Assembly: GCA_963696645.1 (NCBI GenBank)
Contig: CAVOKY010000011.1
Location: 124,001 to 188,000 of the forward strand
DNA length: 64,000 bases
DNA from: JAMXLO01 sp963696645
Lineage (GTDB): Bacteria; Pseudomonadota; Alphaproteobacteria; Acetobacterales; Acetobacteraceae
Direction of reading: 5' to 3'
Of this stretch, positions 9,082 through 18,037 are shown one piece after another. The notes under the pieces were generated by a model that made no database searches, was not told the origin of the DNA, and saw only the letters and a program-made list of their open reading frames with translations. How positions within the stretch are numbered: the first letter of the stretch is position 1; each line of letters opens with the position of its first letter. The position numbers and the translations under genes were made by a program.

Positions 9082-10708
9082 CAGCCTGTCGGAGTTGATT
9101 TGCCGGAAATTAGGAAATCATCGTCGGCGCGTTGCATTTCCAGCCACTACGCCGCTTGACGCGGAGCAGGGATTCGACTTTCACGCTTGACTTCACGCGG
9201 GCCATTCCAACGCAAGGTTGGCCGCGCGCGAACACGCCGAAATGGATCACGATTGGCGCGATGCGGCTCAGTTCGCCCCTGCCAGGGCGAACATCCGTTT
9301 CACGTTCCACGCCATGGTCACGAGGTTCCATTCGCCGTGCATCTTGTCCAGTCCGCGCAGCAGGAACTGGCGGAACCCGAGCACCGACTTGATGATCCCG
9401 AACACAGGTTCGGGAGTTTGTTTACGCAGCGCGTAGAGCTTCTTGCCCTCTTTCGTCTGGAGCCGATGGCCCATTGCCTCAACCGGCGTGGGGTCTACCG
9501 GCGCCGCAGGATCGTCTGCGAAACGTTCAGCCAGCGCAGGATGATGCGCTTCACGCCCCATCGCGATCACCGGCTCGATCCCGGCGTCGGCACAGGCGTT
9601 CACGTTGCCCTCGCTGAAATACCCGTTGTCGGCAAGCAACGCGCCAACCTTGCCCAGTTCGCCGGGCAGTGCGGCCAGCTTGCCCAGCATCGGCTCAAGC
9701 TGCTGTTTGTCGTTCGGCGCCTGCACCACATCGGCGGCCACCACCAGTAGGCTGTCCGCTGCCACCGCTGCCTGGGCGTTGTAGCACTGCTCGAACCCTC
9801 CGCCGGCCACCGGCATGATCCGCGATTCCTCGTCCGTCAGATTGACCTGATCGGTCGGCAGCGGGCCCTCGATCGGCGGCTGCGGTACGCGACCGCGGGG
9901 CTTCTTGCCTGTCTGCGTCACCTTCGCCTCACGCTCCGCCATCCTGGCCTCAAATTCGGCTCGCTCGCGCGCATGGCGTTCCTTCGCCCGCGCCTCGATC
10001 ACCGCCTTGGCGCGAGCGATCCCGGCCAGCCGCTTCTCGCGCCGCGCCAGTTCCTCGGGAACCTGCATCCCGTCCGGCACATCCGCCTGATCAGCCGCCT
10101 CCGCCTTACCCAGCAGATCAGCCACTTCGGCCTTCAACTGTGCCTCGATCTTGCTGGCGTGCTCGTACGACAGCGCGCTGTGGCGGCTGGCGTTGGCGTG
10201 GATCTTGGTGCCATCCAGCGCCACCGTGCCGAGCTTCAACACCCCCATCTCGCGGGCCACACCGAGCACCTGCACGAACAGCGCCTCGATCTGCGGCAGG
10301 AAGCGGCGGCGGAACGTGGCGATGGTGTCGTGGTCGGGATGCTCGTTGGCGGCGATGAAGCGGAACGCCACCGAATCATGCGTCGCCCGTTCCAGGTTGC
10401 GGCTGGAAAACACCCCGGTCGCGTAGCCGTAGATGATAAGGCCCAACAGCAGCCGAGGGTGGTAGGATGCCTCGCCCGAGCCCCGGTAGCTGCCGGTCAT
10501 TGCCCGCAGGTCCAGTCCCTCGATCACTTCCACAACGAACCGCGCGAGGTGGCGTTGCGGCAGCCACTCATCGACCGATGGCGGCATCAGGAAGTCCATG
10601 TCGCGGTTGGTCGGGCGGAAGTTGCTCATGAGACGGGGGTCCGGCAGTGCCAATCGTGTGCGCCGATTCTACCGCCCGCTTCCGCGTCGCGTTAAGTCCG
10701 ACAGGCTG
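9082..10708 (-). mobile_element. IS1182-family insertion sequence
   Basis: A 1627-bp element with inverted ends CAGCCTGTCGGA. It is flanked on both sides by CTAG (9078-9081 and 10709-10712), the palindromic target expected for this family. It interrupts the aldo/keto reductase between Tyr (of NDCY) and LDALKHL, and the join is in frame. Confidence 0.9.
9268..10629 (-). CDS. IS1182 family transposase
   Basis: A 453-residue DDE transposase. The N-terminal DUF772-like block (PSVDEWLPQRHLARFVVEVI) is followed by TVALDGTKIHANAS, holding the first catalytic Asp. A charged coiled-coil linker (ARREKRLAGIARAK onward) follows, then LLADNGYFSEGN with the second Asp. The ATG at 10629 is preferred over an upstream TTG at 10653. 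The gene appears intact, so the element may still be mobile. Confidence 0.9.
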   Translation of the reverse strand: MSNFRPTNRDMDFLMPPSVDEWLPQRHLARFVVEVIEGLDLRAMTGSYRGSGEASYHPRLLLGLIIYGYATGVFSSRNLERATHDSVAFRFIAANEHPDHDTIATFRRRFLPQIEALFVQVLGVAREMGVLKLGTVALDGTKIHANASRHSALSYEHASKIEAQLKAEVADLLGKAEAADQADVPDGMQVPEELARREKRLAGIARAKAVIEARAKERHARERAEFEARMAEREAKVTQTGKKPRGRVPQPPIEGPLPTDQVNLTDEESRIMPVAGGGFEQCYNAQAAVAADSLLVVAADVVQAPNDKQQLEPMLGKLAALPGELGKVGALLADNGYFSEGNVNACADAGIEPVIAMGREAHHPALAERFADDPAAPVDPTPVEAMGHRLQTKEGKKLYALRKQTPEPVFGIIKSVLGFRQFLLRGLDKMHGEWNLVTMAWNVKRMFALAGAN

Positions 10709-10953
10709 CTAGGTAGCAATCGTTTTTGTAATCCCACCAATGGAACTGTAGTAGATCGAGACGTTCCACCCATTCGCGTGAGTGAGATGCTGATCGCGTC
10801 CTCGACGACGCGCCTTGTCATCCGACCCGGGCGTGGGACCCACTTCGTAAACGCCTGAATCTCTGGAAGCCGGTCCACTCCATGACGGACGGCGAATCGC
10901 CGGAGGAAGTCGCCGATAAAATCCTCGGCTGGGCCATAATGGTCGGCCAGGTC

Positions 10954-12310
10954 TCACTCATCCCCTCATTTTCCTTGAGACATGAAAGAATCGGTCGGCC
11001 ATAAGGACGATTCCGGAAAGAATCGCATGAGCAGCGACGGCGGCATATCCTTGCGAATCCGCCATGGCCAGTTTTGCAGTCGCGTGAAGCAACAGATCTC
11101 CCGCCCAGCAACGGCAGGTCGGGGAATACGATGGTCATCGGGCAGCAGCAGTTCTCCATCGACCAGGTCAGGCAGGTTCTTGGCGGCGTGCTTGGCCATG
11201 ATCTTCACGCCAAGCGCGTCGGCTCGCTCTGCGATGCCACCCTCGGCGTGCTGCGCGGCGCCTCCCTGGCGGTCTGCACGATCGGCCAGGGGCTCGCTGC
11301 CGCACGTGGCCTGAACCCCAAGCATGCGACCAAGCAGGTCGACCGCCTGCTGTCCAACCGGAATATCAACGTCGATGACATCCTCACCCGCTGGGTGCCC
11401 TACATCATCGGCACACGCAACGCCATCGTGGTGGCATTGGACTGGACCGACTTCGAGGCCGACAAGCAGGCCACAATCATGTTGTCGCTGATCACCGATC
11501 ACGGTCGTGCCACACCGCTGGTATGGCTCACGGTCGACACGTGCACACTCAAGGACAACCGCAGCCTCTACGAGCATCGGGTACTGGTGCGGTTGGCCGA
11601 ATTGCTGCCGGCCGACATCGCGGTGTGCGTGATCGCCGACCGCGGCTTCGGCGACCAGAAACTCTACCGGATGCTGACCGAAGAGCTGTGCTTCGACTAC
11701 GTCATCCGCTTCCGCGGCAACATCGCTGTGACCACCACCACCGGCGAAACCCGCACCGCTGCCGCCTGGGTGCGACCCGGCGGACGCGCCCGTGTGCTGC
11801 GTGGCGCCGCGGTCACCGCCGACCGCTATGCAGTGGGGACCGTGGTCTGCGTTCAGGACCCCGACATGAAGCAGGCCTGGTGCCTGGCGGCCAGCAGTGC
11901 CGATGCCACGGCCAAGCATCTGACCGGATACTACGGTCGTCGCTGGGGCATCGAGTGCGCGCTACGCGATACCAAGGATCTGCGCTTCGGCATGGGGATG
12001 GGCGCGATGCATGTCAAAACTCCCGAGCGGCGCGATCGGTTGTGGCTGATCAACGCTTTCGCCGTGGTGCTGCTGACGCTCCTCGGTGCCGCCGGCGAGG
12101 CACTGGGCTATGACCGGATGCTCAAGACCAACACCGCCAAACGCCGCGTCCATTCGTTGTTCCGCCAGGGCTGCATGCTCTACGACCTGATCCCGACGAT
12201 GCCAGAAGCCAGGCTGCGTCCGCTGATGCAGCGCTTCTCCCGCATGCTGCAGGAGCAGCCGCTATTCGCAGACGTTTTCGGGCCGGTCTGACAAATGAGG
12301 GGAGTCGTGA
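10954..12310 (+). mobile_element. IS4-family insertion sequence
   Basis: The 18-bp inverted ends (TCACTCATCCCCTCATTT and TCACGACTCCCCTCATTT) match at 15 positions. The 10-bp sequence CGGCCAGGTC is repeated at 10944-10953 and 12312-12321 as the target duplication. The insertion lies in the codons for TTWDLAD of the aldo/keto reductase. Confidence 0.88.
11131..12291 (+). CDS. IS4 family transposase
   Basis: A 386-residue DDE transposase. VVALDWTDFEADK and VIADRGFGDQKLY hold the first two acidic residues, and the third is in the GYYGRRWGIECALRDTKD block (YREK-type motif). The ATG at 11131 is chosen because the extension up to 11074 has no family character. The frame is intact. Confidence 0.9.
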   Translation: MVIGQQQFSIDQVRQVLGGVLGHDLHAKRVGSLCDATLGVLRGASLAVCTIGQGLAAARGLNPKHATKQVDRLLSNRNINVDDILTRWVPYIIGTRNAIVVALDWTDFEADKQATIMLSLITDHGRATPLVWLTVDTCTLKDNRSLYEHRVLVRLAELLPADIAVCVIADRGFGDQKLYRMLTEELCFDYVIRFRGNIAVTTTTGETRTAAAWVRPGGRARVLRGAAVTADRYAVGTVVCVQDPDMKQAWCLAASSADATAKHLTGYYGRRWGIECALRDTKDLRFGMGMGAMHVKTPERRDRLWLINAFAVVLLTLLGAAGEALGYDRMLKTNTAKRRVHSLFRQGCMLYDLIPTMPEARLRPLMQRFSRMLQEQPLFADVFGPV

Positions 12311-12751
12311 GCGGCCAGGTCCCAAGTAGTAAAACCGGCCTCGTGGTAGGCGGACATCGCATCAACCGCGCGCACCGGGTCCACTGCGCCATGGGCGCCG
12401 GAAACCTGCCACATCCCGTTCAAGATGCGGCAGATGGTGAGGTCGGCAGTAAACTGAACACGGCTCGATGCGGGGAGGGGCATGCTGACTCGGCCTCTGC
12501 TACAACGGTTGCGAACGTGCGGCACCACAGACACGTCCCAGATTGCTTATGGTATGTGCCATCGGCTTCACACCGTAGTTTCGTCGCTGTAGAATGCAAA
12601 CCGTCGCAGAGATCATCTGAATTGATCCGCTCAAGTGAGCGGTTCGCCCCAAGCGAAGTCGTAACGTGCGACAACACACGATAGCAGCACTTCTCGCGTG
12701 TTATTCCGACGCCGAAAACCGACCAGCCCGCGCTTAATTTGTCGAGTTATA

Positions 12752-13933
12752 CCAGCGGCCCTAATGATTGACCGATGCCCAGGAGCGATGAGCGATGGAT
12801 TGAATGCGCTCCAGATCGCCGATGAGGAAGTCCCAAGCATCCTTGCAGGCGGCGACAATGGCCTCGTAGCTGTCCCAGACGAGCCTGCTGAGCTTATTGC
12901 CGCGGAGATAGTCCCAGATATTTTCCATTGGGTTGAGTGCCGGTGAGGAGGGTGGCAGTCGAAGGAGAGTGATGTTGTGGGGCGTGCGCAGACGCTTGCC
13001 CTGCTGATGCCAGCCGGCACCGTCGCAGACCAGCACGGCATGTGCGCCTGGCGAGACCTGTGTGCTGATCTCTTTCAGGTGCTCATTCATCGCCTCGGTG
13101 TTGGTGGTCGGCATGATGATTGCCGCGCCGACACCACGCGCGTGACAAATCGCGCCGAACAGATAGACCGAGTCATGGCGATTGTCGCGCACCATAGGCG
13201 GACGTGAGCCCACCGGCGCCCAGATATACTCCAGCGATCCCTTCTGCCCGACCCTGGCTTCGTCTTGGAACCAGATCTCGATCGGCTTGCCGGCAGCCGA
13301 GGCCGGCAAGGCCTCGGTTACCAGGCCAGCGAAGTTTTTTTAAAAGCCTCCTGGGCTGCTGCGTCTTTCTTCGGATGACAGGGCCGCGGTTGCAGCCGGG
13401 TCATGCGAAGCCGGCGCAGCAGCTTGCCGACCGTACGCTCGGCCACGCTGACAGACCAACGAGACGCGATCTCCTCCCGCAGATCGGCGCAGCGCCAGCG
13501 TCCCACCTTGTTGCGCTCGAGGTCCGGACCTTCCAGCACCATCGTCCGAAGCTCCTCCATCTGGGCCTCGTTCAGTGCCGCAGGGCGTCCCGGGCTGCGA
13601 CGCGAACGCAATCCGGCCACGCCCTCCGCATTGTAGCGCAGCACCCAGTCGCGCAACGTCTGCCGATCCATGCCGTTGAGCTCCGCAGCCACCTCGCGTG
13701 GATGGCCCTCCAGGACCAGAGCTATTGCCAGCAGACGTCGCACCACCGTGCCGTCCTGGGTCTGCGCCGCCAGCTCCCTCAGCTCGCTCGCCGAAAGGTC
13801 AAAACGCGTGATCTCGATCGGCCTGCTCATTTGGCTCCCCTCTCGGCGAATCGTAGTGACGCGCAGAGGGAATCGTACTCAGGCCGATTCGGGAATCGGC
13901 CCCCGGACAAGAGGCGTTCTTTTCGGCGGCTGG
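12752..13933 (-). mobile_element. IS630-family insertion sequence (first)
   Basis: A 1182-bp element bounded by TA on both sides, with short inverted ends CCAGCGGCC and CCAGCCGCC. It carries a transposase in two overlapping frames. Confidence 0.75.
12761..13830 (-). CDS. IS630 family transposase (two frames, likely programmed frameshift)
   Basis: The first frame (13830-13318) encodes a paired HTH domain starting MSRPIEITRFDLSA. The second (to 12761) encodes the DDE domain with WFQDEARVGQKG, LVCDGAGWHQ and LNPMENIW. They meet at a slippery run of seven A in the coding strand near 13338. A frame change there fuses EAFKK to NFAGLVTEALP without loss. This arrangement is common in IS630 elements, so I read it as programmed and not as decay. 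Confidence 0.85.
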
Positions 13934-14121
13934 TATTACGCTTAATGCATTCAGCGGCACCACTTAACCGTTCAGCAGCGCCGGGCGAATCATTCATTCA
14001 CTCTGCGGCTGAAGTATTTAACCGTGCATACCCGGCGCATTCGGCGGGCTTCGATCAGCTGAAAAACTGGACGACCCGCGAGGAAAGCATCATGGGGTGC
14101 ACCGGGTGGGCAGGTAGGCGC

Positions 14122-14156
14122 GCCGCCGTTGTCCGTTCGGTCGGGGACAACGGCGG
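14122..14156 (-). terminator. Strong hairpin downstream of the SnoaL-like gene
   Basis: Arms CCGCCGTTGTCC and GGACAACGGCGG form a 12-bp stem with a ~10-base loop, eight bases beyond the stop codon of the minus-strand SnoaL-like gene. There is no T run, so it may be a weak terminator or an mRNA-stabilising 3' hairpin. Confidence 0.5.
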
Positions 14157-14610
14157 TGCGAAGTTACACCGGCCACACGACCGGGCGTATGAGTTCAAGT
14201 TGCTGGAGTGCAGTCACGCCATCGTCCAGACCGATTTCCTCGGTGATTTTGCCATCTTCAATCCGAAGCACAGTGGTTCCGGTAAACCGCATCTTCCGAC
14301 CGGTTGCCTCGGGCAACGCTCCAACAAGGAAGTCACTAAAAGCCGGGCCGGTATGCGTGCCGCCGCCTTCCCAACGACCGACCACATAATCCCCTTCGGC
14401 GATAAGGTCTGGCGCACCCCAGAAGTTGAGATCGGGGAATGCTTCACGAAACCCTGTCATGAACGCCTTGATGTCTTCACGGCCGCGACGCGGTGCGTGC
14501 AGCGAATATTGGAGGAGCATATCGGGCGCGGCCAGCTCGTCGACGATGTCGAGGTTGCAGGTTTTGCCCCAAAAATTGGTGAACCACCGGCCGATGATGG
14601 CCTTGTTATA

Positions 14611-15968
14611 CCCCACTCACGCCAGAATCCGAAAATCCTCGTGCGAGATGATGCGGAAGTTGTCTGTGACCTCATCGCAGTAGAGGCGCCAGTTCCTGGG
14701 CACCTCCTCTCGCAGGAACGTCAGGATCGCGCCGCTGAAGTCTCGGAAGGTTTCATGACACGTGTTGTGGGTGATGTGCTTGTGCATCAAGCCCCAGAGT
14801 TGTTCGATTGGGTCGAGATGCGGGCAGTAGGTCGGGATGAAGTGGAGCCTGATCCGGCAACCCGGCCGCGCCAACCAAGCCTGCACCAACTTCGCGTGGT
14901 GGTACCTGGCGTTGTCCAGGAACAGATGAATCACCCGCTTGCGCGGGTACATGCTCAGCAGCGCGATCATCAGTCTGATCGTGCTGGCTGCATCAACCGT
15001 CTCCACCTCCAGCATCTGGGTGTGGCCGGTCTCCAGGTCGATCGCGCCATGAATGTTCAGGCGTTGCCGCCCGCTGGTCTGCGCCACCGCGATCGGCGTG
15101 TCCTTCGGAGCCCAGCACCCTACCGGCCGGACCGCGTGCGTCGGATGCACCGCGTCGGCGAACAACACCACCTCATCCGCGTCCAGGCGGTTCAGCAACT
15201 CCTCATACGCCTTGATGAATGCAGCCTGTTTCTCTGGATCGAGCTTGCGCGACACCGTTTTTGGTTTGCGATGTTCCATGCCGAGCCGGTGTAACAGCGC
15301 GATCAAGCCAGACCGGCCCTGGTATTCGATGCCGCACTCCTTCTCGATCCAGGCGCCCACCTCGCGCGTGGTCCGCGGCAGCGTATCGCTGATCCAGGCC
15401 TTCAGCTTGTCCCGCTGCTCTTCGTTCAGGCGGCAGGCGCCGCCCTCATAGCCGAAGCTCGCCAGGCCCTCGATCCCGTCTTCCTGGTACAGCCGATACC
15501 AGCTGCGGATCGTGTCGTCGTCCAGCAACAGGACCTTCGCGATGGCTTCGCAGCTCATGCCGTCGTCCAGCAGCACCAGCGCATTGGCGCGCCGGGCCAA
15601 ACGATGGGCGGCAGACCCGTCCCGAGCCAACTCGGTCAGGTCCTTGCGCGATTCGGCGTCCAGGAAGCCGCGGCGGATCATGCGGACGGTAGAATCGCGT
15701 TCCGGCCGTTTGGCAAGGGGTATTTTCGCCTTCCCGGGGAGTTGCGGTATATCGTCTTCCTTGGACATGTGAACTTCTCGCATTCTGCCGTTATCGATGG
15801 CGGGTGACTGACGCGGAACGCCCGCCAAATCCGACATGGAACGTAGGTCGTTTCGTCGAGAGAGGAACTCCGGATATTGCTTTCAGCCAAAAGCGGGTGC
15901 GGGTAGCGGCGGTTGAGCAGCGTCCTACTCTACCCGCCTTGTGCATGAAAATGGCGTGGGCGTTTCGC
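14611..15968 (-). mobile_element. IS630-family insertion sequence (second)
   Basis: It lies between duplicated TA dinucleotides (14609-14610 and 15969-15970). Its excision restores the frame of the SnoaL-like gene. A shared CACGCCA block near each end is the only clear inverted repeat, so the exact tips rest on the restored frame. Confidence 0.8.
14617..15768 (-). CDS. IS630 family transposase (second type)
   Basis: A 383-residue transposase in one frame, unlike the first IS630. The HTH region SCEAIAKVLLLDDDTIRSWY is followed by the DDE domain, with VVLFADAVHPTHAV, HLFLDNARYHHAKL and LDPIEQLWGLMH holding the acidic triad. The ATG at 15768 (MSKEDDIPQ) follows GAGAAG; a longer start at 15837 is possible. 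Confidence 0.88.
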   Translation of the reverse strand: MSKEDDIPQLPGKAKIPLAKRPERDSTVRMIRRGFLDAESRKDLTELARDGSAAHRLARRANALVLLDDGMSCEAIAKVLLLDDDTIRSWYRLYQEDGIEGLASFGYEGGACRLNEEQRDKLKAWISDTLPRTTREVGAWIEKECGIEYQGRSGLIALLHRLGMEHRKPKTVSRKLDPEKQAAFIKAYEELLNRLDADEVVLFADAVHPTHAVRPVGCWAPKDTPIAVAQTSGRQRLNIHGAIDLETGHTQMLEVETVDAASTIRLMIALLSMYPRKRVIHLFLDNARYHHAKLVQAWLARPGCRIRLHFIPTYCPHLDPIEQLWGLMHKHITHNTCHETFRDFSGAILTFLREEVPRNWRLYCDEVTDNFRIISHEDFRILA

Positions 15969-16148
15969 TACACACGTTCGCGCGTCATTCCGGCACGGTA
16001 ACGCTACGTAAAGGGCAAGTCTCGGGATGCCCCCTATGAGATCAAAGGCCTGCCCGTCACGAAAGTCGGTCTTGCTTGTTCCGTTAATCAAGAATAGAGG
16101 CGAGATGCACTCTCGAACACCGACTTAGGTGAGGTCGCTGGAGATCAC

Positions 16149-16753
16149 ATGAAAGACGAAGATGATCAGAGCGGCGGCATGGTCTGCTGCGAGGCGTGCG
16201 GCACGACCGTCCCGGCCTACGATGTCGTGAACTATGGCTCAATTGAGCAAGGTTACCGAGAGCTTTGCAACCGTTGCTTTAACGCCGAGGTGGCCAGCGC
16301 CCTGGGTCTGGAGCGGCTCGAGAATGTCCGTCTCCATCCGGTTGTGTTGACTGATTGCGCCGGGGAGAGGCACGAGTTCCATTTCCGGATACGGCTACTT
16401 GGATCCATGGCGGCCCTCGACGCCTTCGAGCTCAAAGACGGTGCGCCGGGAGGTATCAGTTTCAGATTCTAGGGGAACCGGACGACGAACCATTTTCCCT
16501 GCTCGGACGCCTGATGGAGCGGATGCGCCGAAGTCTGTCAGTCAAGCATCTCGTGCGCAGCGAGCACGGCATGCAGATCGCCGACCTGACGGTATGCGGC
16601 CGCATCGAATGGGATGGATCTGAGGACGGCCGAATACCTCTGCTCGTTATCGACGGTCGGGAAGTGTCGTGGAACGATTTGGGGCGCATGCTGATGAGCT
16701 TCGAGGGCTGGCAGTTACGCTTGGCCATCTGCGATCGGAGCGAGGAGGTGTAG
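16149..16753 (+). pseudogene. Conserved zinc-ribbon protein, frameshifted
   Basis: The 5' frame (16149-16472) holds a zinc ribbon CCEACG...LCNRCFNAE, then ERHEFHFRIRLLG and DAFELKDGAPGG. The rest continues in the +2 frame as YQFQILGEPDDEPF, GRIEWDG and EGWQLRLAICDRSEEV. One base is missing near 16451. Joined, it is a ~200-residue protein of a conserved but uncharacterised family seen in many proteobacteria. I do not know its function. A sequencing error at the short G run would also explain the break. Confidence 0.7.
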
Positions 16754-16881
16754 GTGGCACCGATCGGCACGGCGTCGCTCCCCGATCACAAGCGGGACCG
16801 GACGACCCGGGCATCCGGGAGGACTTGCGCCCGCGCGACGGCGGACGATGATGACCGGCAATGGACCGATGGGAGGCTCCA

Positions 16882-17364
16882 ATGATCAAGGGTCTGCACC
16901 ACAGCGCGTACCGCTGCCGGGATTCGGAGGAGACGCGCGGCTTCTACGAGGACTTCCTCGGCCTGCGTTTCGTCAGCGCCTTCCCAATCGACGAGGGGCG
17001 CGCGCTGCACAGCTTTTTCGAGATGGTCGACGGGTCGTGCCTCGCGTTTTTCGAGGTTCCCGGGAAGTCGTTCGACTTCAAACGGCAGGACACGCTCGAC
17101 CTGCATATCGCGCTGGGCGTCGAGCCCGACGTGTTCGACCGCATGCTGGACAAGGCGCGGACCAGTGGCGTTGAGGTACGCGGGCCAGTCGATCACGGCT
17201 TCTGTCGATCGATCTACATGCGCGATCCAAACGGCTACGTGGTCGAGTTGACCGCGAACACCGGCGCCCAGCAGGAGATCATGAATCCGGCGGTCTCGAA
17301 GCCGCATGAGGCGCTGGCGCGATGGCAGGCGACGAAACCCGGGCGTGCAGGCGCCGCCGCCTGA
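16882..17364 (+). CDS. VOC family protein (glyoxalase/dioxygenase fold)
   Basis: A 160-residue vicinal-oxygen-chelate protein. The opening GLHHSAYRCRDSEETRGFYEDFLGL and the second-half MRDPNGYVVELT are characteristic paired beta-alpha-beta elements. Likely metal ligands are His 6 of the N-terminal strand, a His in DLHIALG and the Glu of VVELT. The start at 16882 is set by GGGAGG just upstream; an earlier ATG at 16861 has no such site. The substrate is unknown. It stands between a frameshifted gene and IS debris. Confidence 0.8.
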   Translation: MIKGLHHSAYRCRDSEETRGFYEDFLGLRFVSAFPIDEGRALHSFFEMVDGSCLAFFEVPGKSFDFKRQDTLDLHIALGVEPDVFDRMLDKARTSGVEVRGPVDHGFCRSIYMRDPNGYVVELTANTGAQQEIMNPAVSKPHEALARWQATKPGRAGAAA

Positions 17365-17395
17365 CGGTGGACGGGGAGTGTCCAGCGAATGGGGT

Positions 17396-17860
17396 TCATG
17401 CTGCGTTGGTCAGCCGCTCGTTCTTATTTGCATGCGGGTGAAATCGGTGGCCCAATTCTGAGCCGAGCGTTCCATTGTAGACCGCGCAGCGAACCTGAAG
17501 CAGGAGATCGGCACCTCTTCGGGACCACCGCATCTGCTGTGATTTGTTCATACGCCGATTGACGAGAAAGTTTGCGGTTCCTTCTGTAATCGAAGTTCCG
17601 ACACGCAGACCGGCACGGTATCGCTTGACGTAGTTGACAAGCCAACTACCCTGGCCTCTGAGATAACGGTCGACGTCAAGCAGTGCGTGCCACAGCCTGC
17701 GCGAGGGCGCGCTCCTCGTGTGTTGGCCTCGTTCATCCGTGTAGACATGCATGACCTCGCGGACGCGATCGATTCTGCGCCTGGCATTCTTCGCCTTGCC
17801 GTTCCAGATGCGCCAGCGCAGACGTTCGACCTCCTCCACGATCATGGACTTTGCCCGCAT
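17396..17860 (-). pseudogene. ISKra4 family transposase, C-terminal remnant
   Basis: About 150 residues remain, with the diagnostic tail TEGTANFLVNRRMNKSQQM and WSRRGADLLLQVRCAVYNG. The N-terminal two-thirds are missing; an IS3-type element begins at 17996, just upstream of the remnant. Not functional. Confidence 0.75.
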
Positions 17861-18037
17861 CCTGCCGGGATTGTCAGCCAGGGATTGTCACAGTAACCGG
17901 GGTTGGCGGCAGGAGTGGGGATGAATGAGACTGAGGGATGACGCCGCCACCCGACCCGCACTACCGCCACCGCTTGCCCGCGGACATCCGGTGAGTGTCA
18001 AGCAAGCTGCCGCTCGTAACTCGTAATGAAGCGCCAT

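Larger units (their letters stand above)
5531..12483 (-). pseudogene. Aldo/keto reductase gene, split by three insertion sequences
   Basis: The coding pieces, read on the minus strand, are 12483-12322, 10953-10713, 9081-8550 and 5614-5531. Joined at the target duplications they give about 340 codons of an aldo/keto reductase: MPLPASSRVQFTADL at the start, WDLADHYGPAEDF across the IS4 site, LDLLQFHWWDY before the IS1182 site, and DLSLIEAVLARSRDLM across the ISAzo13 site, ending LIGDCGDEYRS. All three insertion sites rejoin in frame. Only two small lesions remain: a 2-base loss near 10769 and one extra base near 8944. The start ATG at 12483 has a GAGG site upstream. The product would have been a cytosolic NAD(P)H oxidoreductase; the gene is dead now. 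Confidence 0.85.
14164..15988 (-). pseudogene. SnoaL-like ester cyclase family gene, split by an IS630 element
   Basis: The body (14608-14164) encodes an NTF2-fold protein: YNKAIIGRWFTNFWGK, DIVDELAAPDML, and a C-terminal EEIGLDDGVTALQQL. Six 5' codons lie beyond the IS at 15988-15971 (MTRERV). Removing the IS and one TA gives MTRERVYNKAIIGRWF, an uninterrupted 154-residue protein. The family includes polyketide ester cyclases, but most members have unknown roles; small-molecule turnover is a guess. A start at GTG 14616 inside the IS end could yield a slightly shortened product, so residual function is conceivable. Confidence 0.8.

Noticed and set aside
12761..13830. Considered a mutational frameshift in the first IS630 transposase
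   Set aside because: The break is at an A7 run where IS630 elements commonly use programmed slippage, and no residues are lost.
13204..15294. 696-codon plus-strand open frame
   Set aside because: Antisense to two IS630 transposases and the SnoaL-like gene; no protein signature.
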